Assembly: GCF_009805705.1 (NCBI RefSeq)
Contig: NZ_VSMB01000011.1
Span: forward strand, 1 to 64,000
Length of the DNA: 64,000 bases
Reading direction: 5' to 3'
Source: Ruania rhizosphaerae
GTDB lineage: Bacteria; Actinomycetota; Actinomycetes; Actinomycetales; Beutenbergiaceae
Positions within the stretch are counted from its first letter, which is position 1. Each line of letters starts with the position of its first letter. The position numbers were made by a program, and so were the translations under genes. Below are positions 45,480-58,124 of this stretch, piece by piece. Under the pieces are notes generated by a model. It saw only the letters and a program-made list of their open reading frames with translations. It had not been told where the DNA came from and did not search any database.

Positions 45480-47111
45480 CTACGTCTGCGGGCCAGGCGG
45501 ACGTGCGGTGAGGGTGGCCAGCAGCGTGCCCGGGTCGGGATGGGCGTCGAGAAGCTCCCCCACGTGCGCACGGGTGCCGCGCAGCGGGTCGGTCATCGGA
45601 ACCCGCTGCAGCGCCGGGGCGCCGTCGATATCGAAGATGATCGCGTCCCAGCTGGCGGCGGCAACCGCACCGGGGTAGCGGCGTACCGCCTCCCCGCGGA
45701 AGTAGGCGCGGGTGTCCTGCGGTGGATGCAGGACGGCGGCGGCGACCTCGTCCTCGCTGACCAGCCGTTCCACGGCGTCAGCAGCGACGAGCCGGGAGTA
45801 GATGCTGCGTTCGGGGCGCAGATCGGACCACTGCAGGTCGAGGGCAGCCAGCCGGGGAGCGTCCCAGCCGAGACCGTCGCGACGACGCATGGCTTCCAGC
45901 ACGCGGAGCTTGGCGACCCACTCCACCTCTCGCGCGCAGGAGGCCGGATCGTCACCGAGCCTGGTCAGCACGTCCGCCCAGCGCGCCAGCACATCGGCGG
46001 TCTGTTCCGCTGCCGGGTCCGGCGCCGCTGCCTCACCTCCGGCGGCGTGTTGTACCGCCTCGGTGAGCACCTCGCAGTACGTGCGCTGGATCTCCAGCGC
46101 CGTCATCCGCCTGCCGTCCTCGAGGTCGAGTCTGCGGGTGAGCGTGAGGTCGTGGCTGACCTCCTGGGCGGCGCGCACCGGGTCCGCCAGCCGCAACGCC
46201 GCCAGCTCCATGGGTAGTCCGCGCCGTTCCAGCAACCACAGCAGCAGTGCGGTGGTGCCCACTTTGAGGTAGGTGGAGACCTCGAGTTGGTTCGCATCAC
46301 CCACGATCACGTGCAGCCGCCGGTACCGGCTGGACTCGGCATGCGGCTCATCGCGGGTATTGATGATCGGGCGCCGCAGTGTGGTCTCCAGCCCCACCTC
46401 TGCCTCGATGAAGTCGGCACGCTGGCTGAGCTGGTAGCCGCCCGCTTCGCTCCGCTGTCCGCGCCCGACCCGTCCCGCACCGCAGATCACCGGCCTGGTC
46501 ACCAGGAACGGAGTCAAGGCGGCGACGATGTCCTCGAACGGCACGGCACGCTCGACGAGGTAGTTCTCGTGTGTGCCGTAGCTGGCGCCCTTGCCGTCAG
46601 TGTTGTTCTTGTAGAGCGCGATCTCGGGCATGCCCGCGATCTGGGCGAGAAGGCGGCTCGACCGCAGCAGCACCTGCTCTCCGGCACGGTCCCACAGGAC
46701 GGCGTCCCGAGGGGTGGTGACCTCCGGGCTGGAGTACTCGGGGTGCGCATGGTCGACGTAGTACCGCGCGCCGTTGGGCAGGATCACGTTGGCAACGGTG
46801 GCCGGCTCGGGCTGCGGACCGGGGCGTCGCCGCAACGTGACCCGGTGCAGGTCACCCTCGGGGGCCGGTCGCTGCGGGTCGTCGGTGAGCAGGCTCGGGT
46901 CCGCCTCGGCGCGGTCGAGCCGGAAGCCGCGCGCATCGCGCAGCGGGTCCTCGTCCTGGTAGTCCCACCGTGCGCGCGCCGATCCGGGCATGCCCTCGTT
47001 CGCATAGGCGGTGATGAGCTGGGCGGACATCACCATCGGGTTCGCTGCCGGGTTGCCGACCCCGAGCAGGCCGTACTCGGTCTCGATGCCCATCACACGC
47101 CGCACAGTCAC
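45480..47111 (-). CDS. dop: Pup deamidase/depupylase
   Basis: Dop converts Pup-Gln to Pup-Glu and also removes Pup from proteins. It is a PafA homologue of 543 residues from GTG 47111 (VTVRRVMGIETEYGLLG); a GTG at 47120 would add 3. It keeps MGIETEYG, YYVDHAHPEYSSPEV with the catalytic Asp, and ASYGTHENYLVER. It also has the Dop-specific extra loop near residues 55-95 (Pro/Arg-rich, absent from PafA) and IIFDIDG near the end. Lies between arc (18 bases upstream) and pup (48 bases downstream). Confidence 0.96.
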   Translation of the reverse strand: MTVRRVMGIETEYGLLGVGNPAANPMVMSAQLITAYANEGMPGSARARWDYQDEDPLRDARGFRLDRAEADPSLLTDDPQRPAPEGDLHRVTLRRRPGPQPEPATVANVILPNGARYYVDHAHPEYSSPEVTTPRDAVLWDRAGEQVLLRSSRLLAQIAGMPEIALYKNNTDGKGASYGTHENYLVERAVPFEDIVAALTPFLVTRPVICGAGRVGRGQRSEAGGYQLSQRADFIEAEVGLETTLRRPIINTRDEPHAESSRYRRLHVIVGDANQLEVSTYLKVGTTALLLWLLERRGLPMELAALRLADPVRAAQEVSHDLTLTRRLDLEDGRRMTALEIQRTYCEVLTEAVQHAAGGEAAAPDPAAEQTADVLARWADVLTRLGDDPASCAREVEWVAKLRVLEAMRRRDGLGWDAPRLAALDLQWSDLRPERSIYSRLVAADAVERLVSEDEVAAAVLHPPQDTRAYFRGEAVRRYPGAVAAASWDAIIFDIDGAPALQRVPMTDPLRGTRAHVGELLDAHPDPGTLLATLTARPPGPQT

Positions 47112-47129
47112 GACGCCCACCCTATGTGC

Positions 47130-48764
47130 CTACAGATACTGGCCGGTGGGGCTGATGTTCTCGATGGTGCGACTGGTCCGCGGGGCGTCCTTGTGCTGCA
47201 CGATCGTGCGGATGAACACGATCCGCTCCCCCTTCTTCCCGGACACCCGGGCCCAGTCGTCGGGGTTGGTGGTGTTGGGCAGGTCCTCATTCTCCTGAAA
47301 CTCATCGACGAGACCGCTGAGCAGGTGCTCCACGCGGATCCCGCGCACACCCGTAGCGAGCAGATCCTTGATGGCGGCCTTTTTCGCGCGGTCCACGATG
47401 TTGGCGACCATGGCGCCGGAGTTGAAGTCCTTGAAGTACAAGATCTCCTTGTCGCCACTGGCGTAGGTGACCTCGAGGAACTCATTCTCCGGATCCTCGG
47501 CGTACATCCGCCCCACCGCGCGCTCGATCATCGCGGCTACCGCGGCCGAGGCGTCGCCCCCGTGCTCGGCGAGATCGTCCGGGTGGATCGGCAGGTCAGG
47601 CGTGAGGTACTTGCTGAAGATGTCCTGTGCGGACTCGGCGTCGGGGCGCTCGATCTTGATCTTCACGTCCAGCCGGCCGGGTCGCAGGATCGCCGGATCG
47701 ATCATGTCCTCCCGGTTGGAGGCACCGATCACGATCACGTTCTCGAGCCGCTCCACGCCATCGATCTCGGCGAGCAGCTGCGGCACGATCGTGGTCTCCA
47801 CGTCCGAGGAGACCCCCGTGCCGCGGGTGCGGAACAGCGACTCCATCTCATCGAAGAAGACCACCACCGGCACCCCCTGGGAGGCCTTCTCCCGTGCCCG
47901 GGAGAAGATCAACCGGATGTGGCGCTCGGTCTCCCCGACGAACTTGTTGAGCAGCTCCGGTCCCTTGATGTTGAGGAAATAGCTGCGCACCGGCTCACCC
48001 TCGGCGACGCCCTTGCCGGCGGTGTGGGCGAGGGAGGTGGCCACAGCCTTGGCGATGAGGGTCTTCCCGCACCCGGGCGGACCGTACAACAGCAGGCCCT
48101 TGGGCGGCTTGAGCCCGTGCTCGCGGAACAGGTCGGGGTGACCGAACGGTAGCTCGACGGCGTCCCGGATCTGTTCGATCTGCCGCGACAGCCCACCGAT
48201 GTCGGTGTAGGCGACATCGGGAACCTCCTCGAGCATGAGGTCCTCGACCTCCGAGCGCGGAATCTTCTCGAATGCGAAGCCGGTCCGTGTGTCAACGGTG
48301 AGGGCATCCCCCACCCGGATGCCGGCGCCGACCAGCGGCCCGGCGAGCCGGACCACACGTTCTTCCTCGGCCCGTCCCAGCACGAGGGCACGGCCGTCGC
48401 CGAGCATCTCCTTGACGGTGACGAGCTCACCGACCGGCTCGTAGCCGCCGACAGCGACGAGGATCATGGCCTCGTTCAGCTGCACCTCCTGCCCGGGGTG
48501 CAGGGACTCCACAGCCACGTGCGGGGAGGTGCCCACCCGCAGTTTGCGACCGGAAGACATGACGTCGACCGTGCGATCGGAGTGCGAGCGCACGAAGACG
48601 CCGTAACTCGCCGGCGGTCTGCTCATCTCCTCCAGCTGGGAGCGCATCTCGACCAGTTGCGAACGCGCTGTGGTGAGCGCGGTGACGAGGCGTTCGTTCT
48701 TCGCCGCGAGCGAGACCGCCTGCTCCTGCAGCTCCCGCTCGCGTGCGGTGGTGTTCTCGGCCAT
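47130..48764 (-). CDS. arc: Proteasome-associated AAA+ ATPase ARC/Mpa
   Basis: ARC forms the hexameric cap that binds Pup through its coiled coils and unfolds tagged proteins into the 20S core. Residues 5-47 form the coiled coil, followed by two OB domains (to about 165). The AAA domain has Walker A GPPGCGKT (228-235), Walker [12 protein letters not shown] and sensor [12 protein letters not shown]. The C-terminus SPTGQYL carries the GQYL motif that opens the alpha ring. 544 residues. A strong AGGAGGGA ribosome site is 6 bases upstream. Confidence 0.97.
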   Translation of the reverse strand: MAENTTARERELQEQAVSLAAKNERLVTALTTARSQLVEMRSQLEEMSRPPASYGVFVRSHSDRTVDVMSSGRKLRVGTSPHVAVESLHPGQEVQLNEAMILVAVGGYEPVGELVTVKEMLGDGRALVLGRAEEERVVRLAGPLVGAGIRVGDALTVDTRTGFAFEKIPRSEVEDLMLEEVPDVAYTDIGGLSRQIEQIRDAVELPFGHPDLFREHGLKPPKGLLLYGPPGCGKTLIAKAVATSLAHTAGKGVAEGEPVRSYFLNIKGPELLNKFVGETERHIRLIFSRAREKASQGVPVVVFFDEMESLFRTRGTGVSSDVETTIVPQLLAEIDGVERLENVIVIGASNREDMIDPAILRPGRLDVKIKIERPDAESAQDIFSKYLTPDLPIHPDDLAEHGGDASAAVAAMIERAVGRMYAEDPENEFLEVTYASGDKEILYFKDFNSGAMVANIVDRAKKAAIKDLLATGVRGIRVEHLLSGLVDEFQENEDLPNTTNPDDWARVSGKKGERIVFIRTIVQHKDAPRTSRTIENISPTGQYL

Positions 48765-48791
48765 CGCTGCTCCCTCCTGCGCCGGGACTTC

Positions 48792-51059
<2,268 letters not shown>

Positions 51060-51067
<8 letters not shown>

Positions 51068-51761
51068 CTGGTAGCCGGTCGTCGACGTCTCCGGCGACGA
51101 TGCGACGCAGATCGGCGACGGTGATCCCAGCCAGACTGGGAAACCTGCTGCGGCCCCTGGCTGCCGGAATCGGCACCTTGGCCTGCACACCGATGACAGC
51201 AGCCCCCGAGGCTTCCGCCGAGGCAAGACCCGGCAGCGAATCCTCGATCGCGATGCAGGACGCCGGGTCGACACCGAGCTCTGCGGCTGCTCGCAGGTAG
51301 GGCTCCGGGTGGGGTTTGCCGCGGGCGACCTCATCGCCTGTGACGATCACAGCGAACGGGTTCGGTTCCAGGGCGGCCAGCACCACATCCGTCAGTCGCC
51401 GCCAGGACATGGTGACCAGCGCGAGTGGGACGCCCGCGGCGCCGAGCTCCTCGAGCAGCTCCCGGGCGCCTGGCCGCCATGGGAGCCCGCGGGTGGCGAT
51501 CCGGTCGATGACGCCGGAGATCATCAGCTCGATGACCTCCTCGACGCTGCCGCGCACCCCGGCCCGGTCGCGCAGTGCGGCGGCAGAGACCTGCAATGGC
51601 ATCCCGACCAGGTCGGTGCCGAGGGATTCGTCCCAAGCGCCGCCGTGTGCAGCGGCCAGCTCCATCTCGACGGCGATCCAGTACGGCTCGGTGTCGACCA
51701 GGGTGCCGTCCATGTCCCACAGGACGGCGGCGAGGTCGGTCTCAGTGGTGATTCGAGGCAC
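51060..51761 (-). CDS. HAD-superfamily phosphatase (beta-PGM/PGP-like)
   Basis: This 233-residue hydrolase has motif I WDMDGTLVDTEPYW (Asp16 nucleophile, Asp18 acid) and a helical cap at about 22-95. Motif II is LVTMSW, motif III has Lys in ARGKPHPEPYLRAA, and motif IV is AIEDSLPGLASAEASG. The layout is that of beta-phosphoglucomutase-like/phosphoglycolate phosphatases. Substrate not predictable. Translation is coupled to the M50 protease by an 8-base overlap, a pairing also common in actinobacteria near mshC. Confidence 0.87.
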
Positions 51762-51836
51762 CCGCCGAGTCTACGGTGTGCCGGGCCCGGGGCCGGCGCC
51801 ACGAGCGGACGGGAGGCTACGGCGTCGTAGGCTGGA

Positions 51837-52733
51837 GTGGTGACCACTCCGCCACGCCACCGCGGCCCGGACCCCGACCACACCGCAGACGCCGGCACCG
51901 AGGTGCCTCCGGCGATGCTCATCGCTGCGTTCGAGGGCTGGAACGACGCCGGTTCGGCGGCGAGCTCGGCGTTGGCGCACATCGCCGAGGCGTGGGACGT
52001 GCGGGAGGTCCATCGGCTCGATCCCGACCTGTTCCACGATTTCCAGGTCAATCGCCCCACGATCGGCCGCGACGAACGCGGCCACCGAGTGCTCACCTGG
52101 CCGAGTACGACGGTCTCGGTGACGGCCACACCGCAGCGAGGGCGCCGGCTCGTGCTTGTCCAGGGCGTGGAGCCGTCGATGCGCTGGCGCGACTTCTGTG
52201 GCCAGCTGCTCGACATCGCCGAAGAGCTGGATGTGGGAACTGTGGTGTGCCTCGGGGCGTTGCTCGCCGATGTGCCACACACCCGGCCGATTCCGGTGCA
52301 GACGAGCTCGGACGACCGGCGGGTGCAGGCGTTGCTGGACGTCGAGGAAAGCGACTACGACGGCCCGACCGGGATCACCGGAGTGCTGACTCACCTGGCC
52401 GCCGACCGCACCATGCACGCGCTGAACGTGTGGGCAGCCGTCCCGCACTATGTGGCACAGCCGCCGTCACCCAAGGCCACGCTGGCCATCCTCACGGCGC
52501 TGGATGAGTTGCTCGGCGAGCCCACCCCGGTGGGAGACCTGCCGGAGGACGCGAAGGCGTGGCAGGACGGCGTCGACGAGCTCGCCTCGGACGATCCGGA
52601 GGTGGCCGAGTACGTGCAGCAGTTGGAGGAGGCCAAGGATACGGCCGAGCTCCCGGAGGCCTCGGGCGAGGCGATCGCGCGGGAGTTCGAGAAGTTCCTG
52701 CGCCGCCGCGATCCCGGGCACGGTCCGGGCTGA
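51837..52733 (+). CDS. PAC2-family protein (proteasome assembly chaperone-like)
   Basis: This 298-residue protein opens with PAMLIAAFEGWNDAGSAASSAL, the PAC2 start. GVEPSMRWRDFCGQLLDIA and LGALLADVPHTRPI follow, then a helical C-terminal third (ALDELLGEPTPVGDL). Despite the name, bacterial PAC2 proteins have no shown role in proteasome assembly. This copy is near, but not within, the proteasome run and converges on mshC, its usual neighbour. GTG 51837 or the adjacent GTG 51840 are equivalent starts; no strong ribosome site is seen. Confidence 0.85.
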   Translation: MVTTPPRHRGPDPDHTADAGTEVPPAMLIAAFEGWNDAGSAASSALAHIAEAWDVREVHRLDPDLFHDFQVNRPTIGRDERGHRVLTWPSTTVSVTATPQRGRRLVLVQGVEPSMRWRDFCGQLLDIAEELDVGTVVCLGALLADVPHTRPIPVQTSSDDRRVQALLDVEESDYDGPTGITGVLTHLAADRTMHALNVWAAVPHYVAQPPSPKATLAILTALDELLGEPTPVGDLPEDAKAWQDGVDELASDDPEVAEYVQQLEEAKDTAELPEASGEAIAREFEKFLRRRDPGHGPG

Positions 52734-52838
52734 GTGCTGCTCGGCGGAACGAGCCACGAGGGTGGCGTGAATGTCGTCGTGGCGCCGTTCGGTGACACTG
52801 AGGCCGCCCTGACGCGCCACCGACGGAGGTCTTCGACC

Positions 52839-54137
52839 TCAGCTGCGTAGGTCCACACCCAGAAGAGCGTCGACGGCGTCCACCAGCAGTGCGGGATTGT
52901 CGGCTCCGCCTTGGCTCGCCCAGGCGTCCACGGCGGCCAGCGCCGCCGGGGTGTCGAGGTCATCGGCCAGCGCGGCGCGCACCCGCTCCAGGTGGGTGAC
53001 AGCGTTCGGTCCCTGCGAACTGCTTGGCCCGCCAGATGCGTTCGCCGCCCCCGGCTCGTCCCGGTCCGGGACCACCCGGCGCCAGCGCGCGAGCCGGGCC
53101 CCGGCGGTCTCCAGGTGGGCGTGTGCGAACTCCCAGGAATCGCGGTAGGTGTGGTCGAGCAACGCCAGCCGGATCGCGCGCGGGTCCACACCCTGGGCGA
53201 CCAGGCGCGAGATGAACACCAGGTTCCCCAGCGACTTGCTCATCTTGTGGCCTTGGTAGGCCACCAGACCCGTGTGGACGAAGCACCGGATCGGCTCCTG
53301 TGACGTGCCCTGGGTGCTCTGATCGCCGTGGGTGCCCGAAGCGGGCAAGAACCGCAGGTGGCTGGTGCCCATGTCGTGGTGCGGGAAGATCAGGTCTTGC
53401 CCGCCCCCTTGCACGCTCACGGGCAGACCCAGATACTCGGCGGCGATCGCACCGCACTCGATGTGCCATCCCGGCCGCCCGGGGCCGAGACCATGCCCGT
53501 CCCAGTGGGGTTCACCCGGTCGCTGGCCGCGCCACAGCAGCGGGTCCAACGGGTCGCGCTTGCCTGGCCGATCCGGGTCCCCGCCGCGTTCGGCGAACAG
53601 CGTCGCCATCGCCTCCGGATCGAGGTGGCTGAGGGAGCCGAACCGCTCGTCGGCGGAGAGGTCGGCGTAGACATCCTGCTCGACCCGGTAGGCGGCACCG
53701 GCGGCGAGCATCGTCTCGACGGCGGTCACCAGCAGGTCCATCGCTTCCACGACGCCGATGTAGTGGTCGGGCGGCAGCACCCGCAGTGTGGACATGTCCG
53801 AGCGGAACAGGTCGATCTGGTCGCTGGCCAGATCTCGCCAGTCCACCCCGGTCGCCTCAGCCCGTTCCAGCAGCGGGTCGTCGATGTCGGTGATGTTCTG
53901 TACGTAGCGGACATCGACCCCGGCGTCGCGCCAGACGCGGTTCAGGGTGTCGAAGGCCAGATAGGTGAACGCATGGCCGAGGTGGGTGGAGTCGTAGGGC
54001 GTGATCCCACACACGTACAGGGCTCCCACACCGCCGGTCACGGGATCGACACGTTCACCGGAGGCTGTGTCGTGCAACCGGGGACGGTGGCCCCGACCGG
54101 GCAGCGCAGGGATCGCAGGGCTCGTCCAAGATTGCAC
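52839..54137 (-). CDS. mshC: Mycothiol ligase (cysteine:GlcN-Ins ligase)
   Basis: MshC joins cysteine to glucosaminyl-inositol, the third step to mycothiol. It is a Cys-tRNA-synthetase relative of 432 residues. The ATP signature is THLGH (51-55) in ITPYDSTHLGHAFTY, and the KMSKS loop is at 298-302 (GHKMSKSLGNL). Zinc ligands are likely Cys43, Cys228 and His253 (WHIECGA, FPHHDMG). It lacks the C-terminal anticodon domain of CysS, which separates it from that enzyme. About 105 bases separate it from the convergent PAC2 gene. Confidence 0.96.
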   Translation of the reverse strand: MQSWTSPAIPALPGRGHRPRLHDTASGERVDPVTGGVGALYVCGITPYDSTHLGHAFTYLAFDTLNRVWRDAGVDVRYVQNITDIDDPLLERAEATGVDWRDLASDQIDLFRSDMSTLRVLPPDHYIGVVEAMDLLVTAVETMLAAGAAYRVEQDVYADLSADERFGSLSHLDPEAMATLFAERGGDPDRPGKRDPLDPLLWRGQRPGEPHWDGHGLGPGRPGWHIECGAIAAEYLGLPVSVQGGGQDLIFPHHDMGTSHLRFLPASGTHGDQSTQGTSQEPIRCFVHTGLVAYQGHKMSKSLGNLVFISRLVAQGVDPRAIRLALLDHTYRDSWEFAHAHLETAGARLARWRRVVPDRDEPGAANASGGPSSSQGPNAVTHLERVRAALADDLDTPAALAAVDAWASQGGADNPALLVDAVDALLGVDLRS

Positions 54138-54190
54138 GATCTCAGCCTAACGAGTGGCTCGGGCAACTCTGACCACAGGGGTGCCCTGCC

Positions 54191-55036
54191 TCACGTGCTC
54201 GGCAACGGGGCGACGACCCCGGCCAGGAGCAACGCCACGACGATCACGGACAGCACGATGCGGTAGTAGACGAAGGGGAGGTAGGAGTAGGTGGAGACGA
54301 TCTTCAAGAACGCGATGATCACCACATAGCCGACACCGAACGCCACGATCGTGGCGAGCAGGGTGGGGCCGAAACCTGCTGCGCCACCGGTGCCTCCGCT
54401 CTTGACGAGTTGGTAGAAGCCGGAGCCCAGGACGGCTGGGATCGCGAGCAGGAAGGAGTACCGCGCAGCTGCCTCCCGGGTGTAGCCCATGAGCAGGCCG
54501 GCGGTGATCGTTCCACCGGAGCGGGAGACGCCGGGCACCAGCGCGAGCGACTGCGCGAAGCCGTACAGCCAGGCGTGCTTCCACGTCAGCTGGGTCAGCA
54601 CGCGCTCCTTTCGGCCCCGGACGTCGGCGATCCCGAGGATCACCGCGAACACGGTGAGCACGAGCGCAGTGAGATAGAGGTTGCGCAACGCATGCTCGAT
54701 CGCATCCTGGAACAGCAGCCCGAGCACCACGATGGGGATGGAGCCGCAGATGACGAACCATCCCATGCGGGCGTCCGGGTCACTGCTGGGCACCTGGTTC
54801 TTCCACGGGCCGACCGGGAGTGCCTGGGCCCACCGGCCGATGATCCGGGCGATGTCGCGGCGGAAGTAGAGAACCACTGCGGCCTCGGTACCGATCTGGG
54901 TGATGGCGGTGAACGCCGCCCCCGGGTCCTGTCCCATCAGATCACCGACGATGCGCAGGTGCGCACTCGAGGAGATCGGGAGGAACTCGGTCAGTCCTTG
55001 TATGACCCCCAGCACGAGGGCTTCCCACCATGTCAC
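54191..55036 (-). CDS. uppP: Undecaprenyl-diphosphatase
   Basis: UppP (BacA) dephosphorylates C55-PP to the lipid carrier for peptidoglycan and causes bacitracin resistance when abundant. It is 281 residues from GTG 55036 ([14 protein letters not shown]); the frame is open far upstream but that part is antisense to the aldo/keto reductase gene. Catalytic blocks are [14 protein letters not shown] (14-27, with Glu17) and [14 protein letters not shown], plus about eight membrane helices. It is divergent from the reductase gene, 51 bases away. Confidence 0.96.
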   Translation of the reverse strand: MTWWEALVLGVIQGLTEFLPISSSAHLRIVGDLMGQDPGAAFTAITQIGTEAAVVLYFRRDIARIIGRWAQALPVGPWKNQVPSSDPDARMGWFVICGSIPIVVLGLLFQDAIEHALRNLYLTALVLTVFAVILGIADVRGRKERVLTQLTWKHAWLYGFAQSLALVPGVSRSGGTITAGLLMGYTREAAARYSFLLAIPAVLGSGFYQLVKSGGTGGAAGFGPTLLATIVAFGVGYVVIIAFLKIVSTYSYLPFVYYRIVLSVIVVALLLAGVVAPLPST

Positions 55037-55087
55037 GAGGCCCAACGATAACCGGCCGACCCGGTCATGACGGGTAACCTCGCTGAC

Positions 55088-56059
55088 ATGCAGACACGGC
55101 GACTGGGCGCGAGCGGACTGCGCGTCTCCTCGGTGGCACTGGGGACGATGACCTGGGGGCGCGACACCGACGAGCACGAGGCTGCCGAACAGCTCAAGGT
55201 CTTCCTGGATGCCGGCGGCACGCTGCTCGACACGGCAGCCACCTACTCCGGCGGCATGGCAGAGGAGGTCATCGGTGGCCTGCTGGGCACGGTCGCCGAA
55301 CGCGACGAGTTGTTGCTGTGCTCGAAGGCCGGGGTACGCGACGGCCGTGTGGACGCCTCCCGGGGCGCGTTGCTCGACGGGCTCGACGCCACCCTGAAGC
55401 GGTTGGGGACCGATCACCTCGACGTGTGGCTCGTCCAGGCCCCCGATCCAGGCACCCCGCTCGAGGAAACCGTCTCGGCGCTGCGCCACGCTGTCGACAC
55501 CGGCCGCACCCGGTATGTCGGTCTGGCGAACCACCCGGCCTGGCAGACCGCGCGCGCGGCCACCCTGCTGGAGGTCGGGACGGGTCTGCCGGGCCTCTCC
55601 CCCGGGCTGGCGGCAGTGCAGATGGAGTACTCCCTGTTGCAGCGCGGGATCGAACGTGAACTCCTCCCGGGTGCCCGGGCCCTCGGTGCGGGCGTGCTCG
55701 CCTGGTCTCCCCTCGGACGCGGAGTGCTCAGCGGCAAGTACCGGCGCTCGGTACCCGCAGACTCCCGCGCGGCATCTCCGCACCTGCGCGGATTCGTCGA
55801 GCCCTATCTGACTGACGGCTCGCGCAGCGTGGTCGAGGCCGTGGTGACGGCTGCGGACGGACTGGGCCGTGCACCGGTCGAGGTTGCCCTGGCCTGGGTG
55901 CGGGACACGCCCGGGGTGAGCTCCGCCGTCGTGGGAGCACGGACACCGGCCCAACTACGGGGCTCACTGGCAGCGGTGGACCTGGAGCTTCCCGAACAGA
56001 TCCGGGATGCGCTCGACGAGATCACCGCACCGGTCCTCGGGTATCCCGAACGTCGCTGA
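55088..56059 (+). CDS. Aldo/keto reductase
   Basis: This NADP-dependent (beta/alpha)8 oxidoreductase has 323 residues from ATG 55088 ([20 protein letters not shown]); ATG 55067 would add 7. Catalytic residues are Asp48 and Tyr53 ([11 protein letters not shown]), Lys in LLCSKAGVR, and a shifted His/Gln step ([11 protein letters not shown], with Gln where His is common). The C-terminal [19 protein letters not shown] binds the cofactor 2'-phosphate. Related proteins reduce aldehydes or act on sugars; substrate unknown. Convergent with the acidic protein gene, 49 bases away. Confidence 0.9.
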   Translation: MQTRRLGASGLRVSSVALGTMTWGRDTDEHEAAEQLKVFLDAGGTLLDTAATYSGGMAEEVIGGLLGTVAERDELLLCSKAGVRDGRVDASRGALLDGLDATLKRLGTDHLDVWLVQAPDPGTPLEETVSALRHAVDTGRTRYVGLANHPAWQTARAATLLEVGTGLPGLSPGLAAVQMEYSLLQRGIERELLPGARALGAGVLAWSPLGRGVLSGKYRRSVPADSRAASPHLRGFVEPYLTDGSRSVVEAVVTAADGLGRAPVEVALAWVRDTPGVSSAVVGARTPAQLRGSLAAVDLELPEQIRDALDEITAPVLGYPERR

Positions 56060-56108
56060 GGGCACGTTCGACTCAGGGACACAGCGATGAGTGCGCAGCG
56101 ATCGGCGC

Positions 56109-56420
56109 TCAGCGCTGGTCGTCCACCTCGACCTCAAGATCGTCGTCGTAGGTGTCGGAGTCATCGCTGTCATCGGTGTCGAACTCGTCGAGGTCGTCGT
56201 CCTCGAGATCGTCCTCGTCGCCGTCGTAGACGACGAACGGGGTGTCCACCCCGAGCTCGTCGTAGAGCATCTCGTCATAGTTCTCGAAGGCGTCAGCGAG
56301 TGCCGCGGCCGCGTTCAGCACGGTCGGGTCGTCATCCTCCGGAGCACCCTCGGCAGCGTCGAGGTGAGCCTCAAAAGCGGTGAGGAGATCATCCAGCGCA
56401 GCGCGCAGATCCTTGGCCAT
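56109..56420 (-). CDS. Small acidic protein of unknown function
   Basis: ATG 56420 (MAKDLRAALDDLLTAFEAHL) gives 103 residues. The N-terminal half is helical (residues 3-52), and the C-terminal half is almost all Asp/Glu (EDDLEDDDLDEFDTDD and on). Relatives in actinobacteria are usually named primosomal or hypothetical protein without evidence. The charge suggests a partner-binding tail, perhaps mimicking nucleic acid. The longer frame upstream reads antisense to a conserved gene and is rejected. Function unknown. Confidence 0.7.
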   Translation of the reverse strand: MAKDLRAALDDLLTAFEAHLDAAEGAPEDDDPTVLNAAAALADAFENYDEMLYDELGVDTPFVVYDGDEDDLEDDDLDEFDTDDSDDSDTYDDDLEVEVDDQR

Positions 56421-56546
56421 GGCCTGACCGTAGCACCTTCGACCGGCTGGGTGGAGAGCCATTTTCGGCCCGGGTCCAGTACGCTCTGGCACACCCGGCC
56501 CGGGCTGCTGACCCACGCTCGGGCCGAGGGCCACTATGGTGTCGCC

Positions 56547-56777
56547 ATGGCAGGCATTCCCGCGACACGATCGACACGATCGACACGGTCGGCGGCTCAG
56601 TACGAGTTCCGCGTGGTCTCCATCCCGCCGAGCGCGAGCCGCACCGATGTGCGCCAGCTGCTCACCGAGCAGGCCGAGTACGGCCGGTGGGAGCTCGCAC
56701 GTCACCGCATCTACCTGGGCGGGGCGCGGAAGGTGTGGTTACGTCGCAAGATCATCCGGGTGGCCAGCACCCTGTGA
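56547..56777 (+). CDS. DUF5703 family protein
   Basis: A 76-residue protein whose core YEFRVVSIPPSASRTDVRQL and EYGRWELARHRIYLGG, WLRRKIIRV matches a short, highly conserved actinobacterial family of unknown role. ATG 56547 is chosen to fit the family. The first 16 residues contain a triple STR repeat coded by a run of cgacacgat units (about 56566-56590), a likely slippage product. It is basic and probably cytoplasmic. It converges on the M20 peptidase gene, 18 bases away. Confidence 0.85.
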   Translation: MAGIPATRSTRSTRSAAQYEFRVVSIPPSASRTDVRQLLTEQAEYGRWELARHRIYLGGARKVWLRRKIIRVASTL

Positions 56778-56795
56778 GCCACAGCGGTCGCCCAC

Positions 56796-58124
56796 TCAGC
56801 AGGTCCGCAGGAACCGCTCCAGCACGCGCACACCGAACTCCACCGCCGCCACCGGCACACGCTCATCCACGCCGTGGAACATGCCGGCGAAATCGAGCTC
56901 GGGTGGCAGCTGCAGCGGGGCGAAGCCGTATCCGGTGATCCCCAGATCGGCGAGGTGCTTGTTGTCCGTGCCGCCTGAGAGCATGTACGGCAGCACGACG
57001 GCGCCCGGGTCCTCTGCGTCCAGAGCGTCCACCATCCGGTCCACCAGGTCGCCGCTGAACGGCACTTCCAGAGCGATCGAACGCTGCACGTCCTCGAACC
57101 GGATGCCCTCCCCTGCCAGCTCGCGCAGCGTCGCCATCGTCTGTTCTTCCTGGCCGGGCAGGAAGCGCACGTCGATGACCGCCTCGGCTCCTCCGGGCAC
57201 CACATTCGCCTTGTATCCGGCGTCCAGCTGCGTGGGGTTGGCCCAGGTCGAGAGCGTCGCCCCGACGAACTTGCTCGCCGATCCGAGTGAGGTGACCAGC
57301 GCATCGATCGACGCACGGTCCTGCGGGTCGTAGGCGATCCCGGTCAGGTCTGAGACGCCGTCCAGGAGGGCGCGCACGGTCGGTGCCAGCTCGGTGCCCC
57401 ACGAGTGAGCGCCGATCCGCGCGACTGCTCCGGCGAGCCGGGTGACGGCGTTGTCAGTGTTGATCTGTGAGCCGTGCCCTGCCGTGCCTTCGGCGATCAT
57501 CCGCAGCCACGCGATGCCCTTCTCCGCCGTCTGCAGCAAGTAGGCGCGCTGACCACCCAGCTCGACGGAGTAGCCGCCGACTTCGCTGATCGCCTCGGTC
57601 GCACCGGCAAATAGCTCCGGACGGTTCTCCACTGCCCACCGGGCACCGTAGGTACCGCCGTGTTCCTCGTCGGCGAAGAAGGCGACGATCAGATCGCGAG
57701 GCGGCTGCCAGCCGTTGCGCTTCATGTCGCGCACCACCGCGAGGATCATCGCGTCCATGTCCTTCATGTCCACGGCGCCCCGGCCCCAGATCATGCCGTC
57801 CATCTCGTCGCCGCCGAAGGGGTCCATCTTCCAGTCGCGGGCCTGTGCCGGCACCACATCGAGATGGCCGTGTACCACCAGGGCCGGTCGGAAGGAGTCC
57901 GCTCCGGGAATGCGCAGCACCACGTTGGCGCGCCGGTCGGCGGACTCGAAGTACTCGGGCTCGTAGCCGACCTCGGTAAGCAGGCCCATCACGTACTCGG
58001 CGGCTTCGCGCTCTCCGGGCCCGGAGCCGTCCCCGTAGTTGGAGGAGTCGATCCGGATCAGCTCGCGGCAGATGCGGACCGCATCCAGCTCAGCAGCGGT
58101 GGGCGTAGGGGTCTGGGTGCTCAT
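56796..58124 (-). CDS. M20-family zinc metallopeptidase
   Basis: This 442-residue dizinc hydrolase has the first ligand in VVHGHLDVVPAQ, the bridging Asp in WGRGAVDMKDMDAMI and the general base Glu in AFFADEEHGGTYG. A lid/dimerisation domain follows at about 190-320, with His in GTAGHGSQINTDNAV. Likely substrates are dipeptides or N-acyl amino acids. The start overlaps the end of the M3 peptidase gene by 4 bases, so both are translated together, fitting a peptide-degradation pair. Confidence 0.92.
   Translation of the reverse strand: MSTQTPTPTAAELDAVRICRELIRIDSSNYGDGSGPGEREAAEYVMGLLTEVGYEPEYFESADRRANVVLRIPGADSFRPALVVHGHLDVVPAQARDWKMDPFGGDEMDGMIWGRGAVDMKDMDAMILAVVRDMKRNGWQPPRDLIVAFFADEEHGGTYGARWAVENRPELFAGATEAISEVGGYSVELGGQRAYLLQTAEKGIAWLRMIAEGTAGHGSQINTDNAVTRLAGAVARIGAHSWGTELAPTVRALLDGVSDLTGIAYDPQDRASIDALVTSLGSASKFVGATLSTWANPTQLDAGYKANVVPGGAEAVIDVRFLPGQEEQTMATLRELAGEGIRFEDVQRSIALEVPFSGDLVDRMVDALDAEDPGAVVLPYMLSGGTDNKHLADLGITGYGFAPLQLPPELDFAGMFHGVDERVPVAAVEFGVRVLERFLRTC

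Noticed and set aside
52761-52821. GGTGGCG/CGCCACC inverted repeat between the PAC2 gene and mshC
   Set aside because: The loop is about 47 bases and the stem only 7 bp, too weak to call a bidirectional terminator.
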